Below, in pieces: positions 50,301 to 54,886 of a DNA stretch of 64,000 nucleotides. The translations under genes and the position numbers were made by a program. The stretch's first letter is position 1. Every line of letters begins with the position of its first letter. The notes beneath the pieces are model-generated. The model was not told the origin of the DNA. It saw only the letters and a program-made list of their open reading frames with translations, and did not search any database. Origin of the DNA: CALGYY01 sp963678485 (GTDB lineage Bacteria; Bacteroidota; Bacteroidia; Bacteroidales; CAIWKO01); contig OY782882.1 in the NCBI GenBank assembly GCA_963678485.1, positions 3,968,001-4,032,000 of the forward strand, in the 5' to 3' direction.

Positions 50301-52647
50301 GATAGGAACAGCTTCCCGACAATACATTCAGTGTATAATCTTCCGTTTCTCCCCATTCTTCGGCGTGATCTGAATCGCATGCACCCGGATCTCCGTTGTA
50401 CATGATATTTATTCTCATTCTCGTAGATCCTAAAGCTGCAGCTGCAGGAATGGTGATGCTTTGCGTGACAACTCCGGCAGTTACATTCGTTACCTGACCG
50501 AGATCAAAAGATTCTCCGGCATCAGCAAAATCATAATCATGATTCCAGTCAATATATGCCCATACGTGGTCTGTGTAAGCTCCGTTGGTATTGACGGTTA
50601 CCGATAGCGGATAAGCCACAGTGCGTGCAACATTCGTTGTAACTGCAGTGAAATCGGTGTAGCCATCATCCAAATCATCTCCACTACTTTGATTAATGGT
50701 GTTCATGGTAACATTGGATATCCACTCACTACCCATATTAATAAAATCTGATGTGCAATAGGTAGGAGGTACCACGGTATACCAATATACGACTGATACT
50801 GTAACATTACCATTGTTGTCAGTTGCCCTGATTCTGAAATATACGGTGGTCCCGGTAGCCTGAGCTGGAATATTGCTTGCAGTCCTGTAGTTCGACCCCG
50901 ACACCACATTCATGGTGATATTATTAGAGAAAGAAACATTATCTGTACACCACTCAAGCCTTGCACTGGAAATAGTTCCGTTATCAGTGATTGTTGCATC
51001 TACCTGAACTGTATTCGTACTCAGTACGATTGATGGCGTATACACAACGTTTGTGATAACAGGAAATAATGTCCCGCCCATGAAGTTAAAATAAATGGTA
51101 TTTTGCGATTCTGTTATGCTGGTGATTGGTTTTGCTGTATTAGCACCAGCCCAGGATAAAGAATTCGGAGAAGTGGCATCGGTAAAACTAGTTTCTGCAC
51201 CGGTACCGGGAAACGGATCATCCGCATTATGCGTTGCATCTCCTGCTTCCTCCATGTCAAAGCCTTGATGAGCGGCGGTTGCATTGATGTCATTCGTCGC
51301 CATATGCGAAGTGATATACGGACCGTCAACGTGGTAAATAACCAATCCATGGCCGGGTAAATCAGAGGTATTGTCAAAACCTAGCCGCTGCCTGTTTTCC
51401 AACAGGAAGTACTCATTTGTTGTGGTAGTATTAACTCGGTATGCAACAGGATTGAACTCCACATTCAGCATGGTTACCGCTTGAGCAGTGCTCAACACAG
51501 GTATGCTCGAAATCCATCCAAGGTAGTTCTTCGACCAGCAGTTGTGATGTGCTGGTTTACGCTGATTATTATTGTAACTTCCGCCATCCATGCAATCCCA
51601 GGCGCCCAAGGTTTCAGCAGTGCCATTGGTTGCATCGTCAGTATCATAAAAATCGGGGAGGCCTAGATTGTGGCCGAATTCGTGACAAGGTGTTCCAATA
51701 CCCGACATTATGTTGGTTGATTCATTATAAAATTCTGGATTTATTGTATAAGGGTTAATCGTTACACCATCATAACTTACAGCTTGTGGCCCAAGGACCC
51801 AGCTGTGTGACCAAATATTGGCGGAGTTTCCTGTTTCCGCACCATCGCCTTCGTGTATGACCATTACGCCATCTACAACTCCATCATTATCATTATCAAA
51901 TTGAGAATAATCAACAAAGGCATTGGCAGCATCCACAACATTTCTAACAAGTCCTCTGGCTCTTGTCATTCCCGGATCCAGACTATAGCTATAATAATCA
52001 TGGTTTTGTGGAGCCATATACCATCCACTTACAACAGTAACTACTGTGAGTTGTCCATATGAATTTTGATAATAAAATTGTTTAAAACTTCCGGTGCCGT
52101 TCCAGTCGTCTTGATTAAACATATTGTCAAAAGTGGTGCTTGGAATCTGATGCGCTGCATTGGGAAATTCAACCAATAGTAACAGAAGATTACGGGTTCC
52201 ACTGGTAGGAAATGCCTTTGGTGTAACCTGAATAGGGCCACCACTGAGGTAAGAGTCACGCTTACCCACAATCTGTGCTGCAGAATAGGGAGATCCTTTT
52301 TTTGCTCCAAGTAAATATTGTATTTCATTACTGGTTCTGCCTGTCTGAATATCATGGGCAACAATCCCTGTTGGAGTCTGCTTGCCGGATTTCAATGTGC
52401 GAGCGTATTTAAAATACCCGTCATTCGCCTTGACTATTGGGTAACCGTCAGGCGTTTCACACCAATTAACAGCTGCATCGCCTTTGAGACGATAGGTGAT
52501 TTTGTCACCATTGGGCTGTGTATAGGTTATAAGCTCGGGTGTGGCAGGAGTGCCGTAGCCAAATTGTCTGGTGCGCTCGGTGGGAGCATTCTGTGCATTA
52601 AGATTAAAAGAAAGCAGCAGGAAAACTAGTGGTAGGAGTCTTTTCAT
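32302..52647 (-). CDS. Giant T9SS-secreted M6-type metalloprotease with 64 PKD-like repeats
   Basis: The protein has 6781 residues in one uninterrupted frame. A signal peptide (~1-18) is followed by an M6 (immune inhibitor A-like) zinc protease domain with the active site HEFGHNLGLPD (H322, E323, H326). A GEVED-type domain (HVWAYIDWNHDYDFADAGE) lies near 690-772 and a fibronectin type III-like domain near 775-890. Then 64 repeats of ~85 residues (my count) follow to about 6530, each with the pattern PCxxxTGLxYSVTNVAG...W.VP..W.ITxGQGxNSI...PSNxCGNG and two Cys that may form a disulfide. After repeat 23 there are two Ig-like domains. An Ig/PKD-like domain and a type A sorting domain (MYPNPVIDELHIDF, VYNAIGELLQE, YPDGVYFITLYY) end the protein. 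It is exported through T9SS and probably displayed as a long filament with the protease at the far end. Substrate unknown. Confidence 0.92.
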   Translation of the reverse strand: MKRLLPLVFLLLSFNLNAQNAPTERTRQFGYGTPATPELITYTQPNGDKITYRLKGDAAVNWCETPDGYPIVKANDGYFKYARTLKSGKQTPTGIVAHDIQTGRTSNEIQYLLGAKKGSPYSAAQIVGKRDSYLSGGPIQVTPKAFPTSGTRNLLLLLVEFPNAAHQIPSTTFDNMFNQDDWNGTGSFKQFYYQNSYGQLTVVTVVSGWYMAPQNHDYYSYSLDPGMTRARGLVRNVVDAANAFVDYSQFDNDNDGVVDGVMVIHEGDGAETGNSANIWSHSWVLGPQAVSYDGVTINPYTINPEFYNESTNIMSGIGTPCHEFGHNLGLPDFYDTDDATNGTAETLGAWDCMDGGSYNNNQRKPAHHNCWSKNYLGWISSIPVLSTAQAVTMLNVEFNPVAYRVNTTTTNEYFLLENRQRLGFDNTSDLPGHGLVIYHVDGPYITSHMATNDINATAAHQGFDMEEAGDATHNADDPFPGTGAETSFTDATSPNSLSWAGANTAKPITSITESQNTIYFNFMGGTLFPVITNVVYTPSIVLSTNTVQVDATITDNGTISSARLEWCTDNVSFSNNITMNVVSGSNYRTASNIPAQATGTTVYFRIRATDNNGNVTVSVVYWYTVVPPTYCTSDFINMGSEWISNVTMNTINQSSGDDLDDGYTDFTAVTTNVARTVAYPLSVTVNTNGAYTDHVWAYIDWNHDYDFADAGESFDLGQVTNVTAGVVTQSITIPAAAALGSTRMRINIMYNGDPGACDSDHAEEWGETEDYTLNVLSGSCSYPTTQVSALSVPAKTGTTATLNWTRGNGGKVLIVARQGSAVNANPTDGATYTANTAYSLGAQIGTGNYVVYNGTGSSVTITGLTCNTYYFALYEYNTTGNCYLLPSLTGNTTITVPDQPAAISGLASPCQWQYGAIYSTTEVSGVTYTWTVPSGWTIQTGQGTDSISVDITTTSGNITATPSNECGSGTAATLAITTLASPSQPSSVTGLSTPCQGSSQTYSVTNVAGVTYSWSFPAGWTITSGTGTNSVIVTVGAASGSISVSAVNSCGNSMPRLKGVAPSLLPAQPSAITGNASPCEGATGLTYSVTNSSGVTYTWTVPSGWTITSGQGTNTITATATSSSGNITVTPSNACGSGTAQTLAITTIGLPGAVSAITGSTTPCNGQTGIIYSVTNVAGITYTWSVPSGWTITAGQGTNIITTTIGANSGNVSVTPSTACGSGTAQTLAVTTQSTPAQPVAAAGQPTPCYGATVTFSVINVAGITYTWSFPADWTIVSGQGTNSITVTVGNASGNLTVTPSNICGNGTALVVPIAPTYVPAQPSAIAGSNAPCSETTKVYSVTGSGTMTWSVPADWTITSGQGTNTLTVVIGTISGNVTVTPSNSCGNGPSSTLAVTVFILPTQSSVITGNTSPCQGSTGNIYSVVLVADLSYAWTVPADWTITSGQGTNIITVTAGVQSGNVTVIPTNKCGSGAVQILAVSTMIAPAQPSVITGNNNPCQDATGLTYSVTNVPGVTYTWTVPAGWSITSGQGNNSITVTSSAAAGTITVVPSNACGNGTSRTLAVTFIPVPAQPSAISGNFNPCANTSGLNYSITNVAGVTYTWTVPSGWTINSGQGTNNIVVTSGSAAGNIVVVPSNACGNGTSQSLVVSTQPVPLQPSAITGNNNPCQTITGLNYNVTNVAGVTYTWTVPAGWSITAGQGSNSITVTAGVAAGNITVTPSNGCGNGTAQTLAVTTQTVPSQPSAIAGNNSPCQSATGLNYSVTNVAGLTYTWTVPAGWSITAGQGSNSITVTASASAGTITVVPSNTCGNGTSQTLAVTTQTVPAQPSAITGNNNPCQSATGLTYSVTNVAGLTYTWTVPAGWSITAGQGSNSITVTAGAAAGTITVVPSNSCGNGTSRTLAVTIQALPSQPSAIAGNANPCQSATGLNYSITNVAGLTYTWTVPAGWSITAGQGSNSITVTAGASAGTITVVPSNTCGNGTSQTLAVTTQTVPAQPSAITGNNNPCQSATGLTYSITNVAGLTYTWTVPAGWSITAGQGSNSITVTAGAAAGTITVVPSNTCGNGTSQTLAVTTQTVPAQPSAITGNNNPCQSATGLTYSVTNVAGLTYTWTVPAGWSITAGQGSNSITVTAGASAGTITVVPSNTCGNGTSQTLAVTTQTVPAQPSAITGNNNPCQSATGLTYSITNVAGLTYTWTVPAGWSITAGQGSNSITVTAGAAAGTITVVPSNTCGNGTSQTLAVTTQTVPAQPSAITGNNNPCQSATGLTYSITNVAGLTYTWTVPAGWSITAGQGSNSITVTAGAAAGTITVVPSNTCGNGTSQTLAVTTQTVPAQPSAITGNNNPCQSATGLTYSVTNVAGLTYTWTVPAGWSITAGQGSNSITVTAGAAAGTITVVPSNTCGNGTSQTLAITTQTVPAQPSAITGNNNPCQSATGLTYSVTNIAGLTYTWTVPAGWSITAGQGSNSITVTAGASAGTITVVPSNTCGNGTSRTLAVTTQTVPAQPSAITGNNNPCQSATGLTYSITNIAGLTYTWTVPAGWSITAGQGSNSITVTAGAAAGTITVVPSNTCGNGTSQTLAVTTQTVPAQPSSITGNNNPCQSATGLTYSVTNVAGLTYTWTVPAGWSITAGQGSNSITVTAGAAAGTITVVPSNTCGNGTSQTLAITTQTVPAQPSAITGNNNPCQSATGLTYSVTNVAGLTYTWTVPAGWSITSGQGSNSITVTAGASAGTITVVPSNTCGNGTSRTLAVTTQTVPAQPSAITGNNNPCQSATGLTYSVTNVAGLTYTWTVPAGWSITAGQGSNSITVTAGAAAGTITVVPSNTCGNGTSQTLAVTALASPSITLQPIDAFAGSGGNTSFVVNATGAGLGYQWQLSTNGGGTWNNISAAGSNPTYGGYTTNTLTLNGVILANDTYQYRCIITGSCVPSVTSSAATLHINLAPVITVHPVSVTVCAGTSTSFGITATGSGLTYQWQISTDGGGSWANITTAGSNPTYSNWTTNTLTLTNVVIGNNAYQYRCIVDNGVPPAATSNAGILTVNTVPSLPSAITGNTSPCQNTTGLSYSVTNVTGVTYTWSVPAGWSITSGQGNNSIVVTAGTIAGNIVVVPSNSCGNGSSQSLAVTTQAVPAQPSAITGNNTPCQNITGLTYSVTNVAGTTYTWAVPIGWGITAGQGTNSITVTAGTAAGNILVVPSNACGNGTSQTLAVTTQTVPAQPSAITGNNNPCQSATGLNYSVTNVAGLTYTWTVPAGWSITVGQGSNSITVTAGISGGTISVVPSNACGNGSSQSLAITTQLVPPQPSVITGITSPCMNSTGVIYSVVDSVGVTYTWTVPAGSTVASGQGTHSITVNFGTTNGNITVTPSNACGNGTPRTLAVTLSAAAPARPSVIAGSITPCQGSSQVYSVTNTAGVTYNWSFPSADWILTAGAGTNSITVTVGSTSGNVRVTATNGCGTSTPRTRWATVTLLPAQPSTITGNSTPCLLATGLSYTVTNVVGVTYTWTVPTGWTITAGQNTNTITVTAGAGAVAGNITVVPSNTCGNGTSRTLAVSPITVPAQPSTITGNSTPCISTTGLIYSVTNIAGVTYTWTVPAGWTITAGQTTNSITVTSGVAGGTITVVPSNSCGNGTSRTLAVTTMTVPAQPSTISGVNNPCSGATGVSYNVTNVAGVTYTWTVPAGWSITAGQGTNNITVTAGAAAGTITVVPSNACGNGTSRTLAVTVRTVPAQPSAITGNSNPCINITGLTYNVTNVAGVTYTWTVPADWTITAGQGSNSITVTSGTLAGSIVVTPSNSCGNGTAQSLAVTTQTVPAQPSAITGNNNPCINTTGIVYNVTNIAGVTYTWTVPAGWSITAGQGSNSITVTSGVAGGTITVVPSNTCGNGTSQTLAVTTMTVPAQPSAITGNTNPCINTTGLTYNVTNIAGVTYTWTVPAGWSITAGQGSNNITVTSGNAGGNITVVPSNTCGNGTSRTLAVTTMTVPAQPSAVTGNTNPCINTTGLSYSVTNIAGVTYTWTVPAGWSITAGQGSNSITVTSGNASGNIVVVPSNTCGNGTSQTLAVTTMTVPAQPSAITGNNNPCINITGLTYSVTNVAGVTYTWTVPSGWAITAGQGSNSITVTSGTLTGNIVATPSNICGNGTAQTLAVTTMTVPAQPSAIAGNNNPCINTAGITYNVTNTAGVTYTWTVPAGWSITAGQGSNSITVTSGVAGGTITVVPSNTCGNGTSQTLAVTTMTVPAQPSAITGNTNPCINTTGLTYNVTNIAGVTYTWTVPAGWSITAGQGSNNITVTSGNAGGNITVVPSNTCGNGTSRTLAVTTMTVPAQPSAITGNTNPCINTTGLTYSVTNVAGVTYTWTVPADWSITAGQGSNSITVTAGTIAGNISITPSNICGNGTAQSLAFTTQTVPAQPSVIAGNANPCINTTGLNYIVTNVAGVTYTWTVPSGWAITAGQGSNSITVTSGTLAGNIVATPSNTCGNGTAQTLAVTTMTVPAQPSAITGNNNPCINTTGLTYSVTNVAGVTYTWTVPAGWSITAGQGNNSITVTSGNAGGTITVVPSNTCGNGTSQTLAVTTMTVPAQPSAIAGNTNPCINTTGLTYNVTNTAGVTYTWTVPAGWSITAGQGSNNITVTSGNAGGNITVVPSNTCGNGTSQTLAVSTMTVPVQPSAITGNTNPCINTTGLTYSVTNVAGVTYTWTVPADWSITAGQGSNSITVTAGTMAGNISITPSNICGNGTAQSLAVTTQTVPAQPSVIAGNANPCINTTGLNYIVTNVAGVTYTWTVPADWAITAGQGSNSITVTSGTLAGNIVATPSNTCGDGTAQTLAVTTMTIPAQPSSIAGNTNPCINTTGLTYNVTNVAGVTYSWTVPADWTITAGQGSNSITVTSGTLAGNVVVIPSNVCGNGTVQTLAVTTMTVPAQPSAITGNNNPCVNTTGLSYSVINTAGVTYTWTVPADWMITAGQGSNNITVTSGTVAGNIVATPSNICGNGIAQTLAVTTQTVPAQPSVIAGNNNPCINTAGFVYTISDVAGITYTWTVPADWTITAGQGSNSIMVTTGINAGSISVTPSNLCGDGVAQTLAVAPMTVPAQPSAIIGNTSPCINTSGHIYSITNIAGETYNWTVPADWTITSGQGSNSITVTAGTLAGSITVEPSNVCGIGTIQTLAVNTMTVPAQPSAIIGPITPCQGSIGLTYTVTNIAGLGYVWTVPADWTITSGQGSNSIVVNSGLLGGDVSVAAFNMCGMGTAQALTITLNSIPAQPTAIGGNLTPCINTASLVYAVTFVPGETYSWTVPADWTITAGQGTDNITVTSGIMAGNISVTPSNVCGSGTMLTVPVTPMTVPAQPSTITGNTIPCINSIGYSYSVTNVAGVTYSWSVPADWSITAGQGSNSITVTSGTSAGSITVVPSNICGSGLAQTLGVSTMTVPAQPSAISGNITPCQGETGVLYNVTNVPGTTYTWSVPADWSISAGQGSSSITVTAGTMAGNISVTPSNVCGSGTSELLAVSTMTIPAQPSVITGNTYPCFNTALINYSVSDVAGVTYTWTVPSDWTITSGQGTNAIAVTSGSLAGNISVVPSNVCGNGIAQTLAVSTQPAPAQPVSITGTTNPCINTSGLIYEVPDIIGETYTWSVPTDWTITAGQGSYSIVVTSGSGAGTISAVPSNICGSGIAQSLAVTTMTVPSQPSAITGNNSPCINTTGLTYSVINIPGLTYTWMVPADWSITAGQGSNIITVTSGTMTGGIFVTPSNACGNGIFQSLAVSTQTVPATAAAILGSINPCQNTNNLVYSTSNTVGVTYTWSVPADWNITAGQGTNSIVADAGLLSGNVVVTPSNLCGNGAPQTLNVTLNTVPTQPSAILGNASPCTNSTALIYSVTNVAGVSYNWTVPADWSITAGQGSNSITVDAGSATGTITVTPSNVCGDGTLQSIAVTTTTVPAQPSAIIGNTLPCPGTIGLIYSVTNIAGVTYTWSVPADWTITAGQGSNSITVTAGTSAGNIFVIPVNTCGNGTLQSLPVATQTVPAIPSAITGNDAPCSGSTGISYTVTNIAGVTYTWTVPADWSITAGQGTSSITVTAGLMSGNIIVTPSNTCGNGIAQNLAVTTTDVPAQPSAISGMTNPCFNTSGLNYSVAAVAGTTYTWSVPADWTITAGQGTSSLTVTAGAIPGNISVTPSNSCGAGMAQSLVITMKMAPNQPDPIAGTSNPCQGTTGLNYTVTNEAGVMYMWSTPADWSITAGQGTNSLTVTAGTMGGSIIVMPVNACGMGSMQVMNVQTQFIPVQPSLIAGTTNPCVSSTGLTYSVGNVAGVTYNWTVPADWTITSGQGSNSITATAGSSAGSITVEPSNTCGIGTTQTLVVSPLAVPSQPTAITGTTLACSGTTGLNYQVSNVSGVSYLWTVPADWTITSGQGSNSITVTAGTIDGNIITTPSNGCGAGLTQSLAVSSQTTPSQASAISGAVTSCQGSTGLTYSVTDVPGLSYNWSVPSDWVIVSGQGSSAITVNAGNSAGNITVIPSNACGNGPAQSLAVSIQMMVTASVSIDQLPTGGFCEGSIITFTANAVNGGSTPVYEWFHNGVSVGSGPSYTAVSIADGDEIYVNLTSSVGCVTPAVASSAITVVTVYPTPAAPVITMSFDTLISSYPSGNQWYTTSNILTGETNQTYIPLVNDTYYVMYTDINGCSSTSDTVQILNASIDETAITFSMYPNPVIDELHIDFGEPITEALLVQVYNAIGELLQEQTYTQLRTVAVRMGSYPDGVYFITLYYQGKKVVQKIVLNRN
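38161..41220 (-). repeat. Higher-order repeat: three copies of a 1020-bp (4 x 255) unit
   Basis: Copies begin near 38161, 39181 and 40201. By eye 39653-39980 is identical to 40673-41000 over about 328 bp, and 38341-38640 differs from 39361-39660 at only a few bases. Neighbouring 255-bp units are much less alike than units 1020 bp apart, so the four-unit block was copied as a whole. Confidence 0.85.
44563..45620 (-). repeat. Recent 765-bp (3 x 255) duplication in the repeat array
   Basis: 44563-44855 is identical by eye to 45328-45620, an offset of exactly 765 bp. Similar near-identity at the same offset is seen from 44389 against 45154. This is a three-unit block copied in tandem within the CQSATGL subfamily. 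Confidence 0.85.
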
Positions 52648-53064
52648 ATACGGCAGGATTTAATGAACAAGAGGCACTAAATATAAGATAAATATGAGGC
52701 AGAGTCAACAGTTTTCGGGATAAATTTCTTGAAAAAACTATGATATTAATCAATATATTTAACCCAAGTTAATAGGGTGATTTTACTTGCTTTGAAAGAA
52801 TGTGAATCAGATATTAACTTTTTATAAAGAAATGCTGCGTATTGTTGCTATTAGTTTCAAGTTAAAAAGAACCTAAAAAATTTAGTTTTTGCGATTTTAA
52901 TAGCATTAATGCTGAACAAACGAAATTAAATATATTGACTACTTTGAAAATTAAGTGTACTTAAATTTCAATATATGCCCTTGTCTGAAAACATAATCTG
53001 CATAAAGTAAAGATGGGAAAATCAGGCTATATGGTTGCCTGCTTAAGTGAAAGTTGAGAAGAAA
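52648..53064. other. 417-bp AT-rich spacer upstream of the giant gene
   Basis: No gene or RNA is seen. It should contain the promoter of the giant gene; the only near match to a -7 box on the minus strand, TAATTTCG at 52921-52928, is 274 bp upstream of the start and not convincing. Confidence 0.45.
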
Positions 53065-54054
53065 TTATTTCAACTTTGCTTCCGGTGTCATGATGAATTT
53101 GTAGAAAGTGGCGTCGTTCATTCTTTTGCATAATTTCACAATTAGCCAGGTCATACCAATTGCGAAAATTAATCGAATGATAAGCACTCCGATAATATCT
53201 GCACCTAAGGATAGCACCAGAATTGTGTCTTCTATTACACTGTGACAGAGACCCATCAAAGCTAATGAGTAGAATATGTCTCTGCGCTGAATTTCTTTAG
53301 ATTTGCTTTCGGCAATCATTAAAACGCCACCATATACAATTCCCAGAGTAAGCCCGATAATGGTGATAGTGCTGACACCTGAACCTATTCCCATAAGTCG
53401 TAACAGTGGTCCCAGTGCTTTTGTAATAAGTTTTATTACCCCAATTTCGCGAAGAAGTTTAACAAGAAATAATAGTGAAATTATAAACAGGACGATAATT
53501 CCATAACTTTTTAACTCACCCAAAGCCCATTGTAAAATTGTGGGATCAGCAGGCGCATTAGGTTTCCAGACAATCGTTGCAGTTTGGTTCATCAGATTGA
53601 AACTGCTATAGTATAAATTCAGAATGACACCCAACAAGAATGCACCGAAAAACCTTATTACAAAGGCGATCCAGATTCTGACACCAGTCTTTTTTGCAAT
53701 TTGAAGTTCAATAGGAAAAGTATGTGCAACGAGCATCATTGCGGAAATCACCGTGACCTGTGCAACTGTCATAGGAAAATTCTGAGAAATTTGCATAAAA
53801 GCAAGTATTCCCCCAAACAGGTTGGTAATCATTCCTGTGGCCCATACAAGTCCCATTTCGCCCGGTAATCCCACCATTTGCATCAATGGAGATAAAACCT
53901 TACCGATAATGGAAATCGCACCTATTTCCTGTAGAATTTTAACCACAATAGAAACGGGAATCATTATCTTGAACATGAGAAAAACAGTGGAATAAGTATC
54001 TTTCCACCATTCTAATAAAAAGGCTTTGATCCGGGAACCAGCGGTAGTTTTCAC
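53065..54054 (-). CDS. Nucleoside-recognition (Gate) domain membrane protein, SpmA/SpmB-like
   Basis: This 329-residue inner-membrane protein has about seven to eight hydrophobic segments in two related halves. Each half holds a Gate-type motif: IGKVLSPLMQMVGLPGEMGL near 50-70 and LGPLLRLMGIGSGVSTITI near 210-230. Proteins of this family (nucleoside recognition domain, spore maturation SpmA/B) are present in many non-sporulating Bacteroidota; the substrate is not settled. The start MKTTAGSRIKAF is the first ATG and is followed by an amphipathic stretch before the first membrane segment. It lies 29 bp after the small lipoprotein gene, so the two are probably co-transcribed. Confidence 0.8.
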   Translation of the reverse strand: MKTTAGSRIKAFLLEWWKDTYSTVFLMFKIMIPVSIVVKILQEIGAISIIGKVLSPLMQMVGLPGEMGLVWATGMITNLFGGILAFMQISQNFPMTVAQVTVISAMMLVAHTFPIELQIAKKTGVRIWIAFVIRFFGAFLLGVILNLYYSSFNLMNQTATIVWKPNAPADPTILQWALGELKSYGIIVLFIISLLFLVKLLREIGVIKLITKALGPLLRLMGIGSGVSTITIIGLTLGIVYGGVLMIAESKSKEIQRRDIFYSLALMGLCHSVIEDTILVLSLGADIIGVLIIRLIFAIGMTWLIVKLCKRMNDATFYKFIMTPEAKLK

Positions 54055-54083
54055 GTTGTTTTAAATGAAAATATTTACAACGA

Positions 54084-54572
54084 TTAACGCTGATTGTTAT
54101 TCACTTCAAGGATTTTCTCGTAGGTCAGGTCGTTTTCAAGGTCGATACCTTCGCCAATTACACCATGATAAACCAACAGCAAATCCTTTTTTTGTATGAG
54201 ATAAAAAACATCGCCCGCTCCTGCCCACCAGGACATACAAGCTGATTTTGCTCCGCTTGGAATTTTGTAATCCTGCCATTGAGCAGGCTCCAGTACATTA
54301 CAATTGCCCATAACCTGTTTGGCAACAACCACCTTTTTCTCGCCCACAACAATCGAAACTTTGGTTAAAGGTTCATCATACTCACCTTTTCCAGTTTCTT
54401 CAAAAGCCCAGGGTAAGTTTTTAGCCGGATCATCCGGAAGAATAGCGGCCTTTTCGTCCTTTGCAATCTTCTTGAGGCTGTCCGAAACTTTTGATTCTTC
54501 AGCAGTTTGCTGATTGAAACATGATGTGAGCAATGTTGCTAAAAACAGATATACACAAAATACAACTTTCAT
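54084..54572 (-). CDS. Small lipoprotein, function unknown
   Basis: This 162-residue protein has a lipoprotein signal peptide (MKVVFCVYLFLATLLTSCF, lipobox Cys 18). A charged linker is followed by a compact domain with two Cys (MGNCNVLEPAQW, KSACMSWWAGAG) that could pair in the periplasm, then FYLIQKKDLLLVYHG. I do not recognise the family. It is first in a two-gene unit with the Gate-domain membrane protein and divergent from gyrB. Confidence 0.75.
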   Translation of the reverse strand: MKVVFCVYLFLATLLTSCFNQQTAEESKVSDSLKKIAKDEKAAILPDDPAKNLPWAFEETGKGEYDEPLTKVSIVVGEKKVVVAKQVMGNCNVLEPAQWQDYKIPSGAKSACMSWWAGAGDVFYLIQKKDLLLVYHGVIGEGIDLENDLTYEKILEVNNNQR

Positions 54573-54886
54573 AATATCTTACTTTATTTGCCTTAGTTAT
54601 TAAGGTCAATCCAATTTTTTTTCATTGGTAAAATTACGAAAAATGCAGTAATCAACAGTTGTGTTTTCCTTATGAATAGTAACAGGGCTCTTTTTTGATC
54701 ATGTAACATTCAGTTTTATAGCTGTTTAATCACGATTCAAATTTTTATAATTCGATCGACCAATTGTTAATAAAAAACCATTTTTTTAACATGTAAATAC
54801 CTTAAAGAATCCGATAAAAAACATTACTTTTGTACAGTAAAGCGAACGTGAATTAAGTATTTGTAAATCAAGTAGAAAGATAAATT
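54573..54886. other. Divergent promoter region of gyrB and the lipoprotein gene
   Basis: No gene is seen in these 314 bp. The gyrB -7 box is at 54825-54832; the rest is very AT-rich, with no clear operator. Confidence 0.5.
54825..54832 (+). promoter_or_regulatory. -7 box of the gyrB promoter
   Basis: TACTTTTG is a full match to TAnnTTTG, 54 bp before the gyrB start. No clear -33 TTTG was found at the usual distance. Confidence 0.5.
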
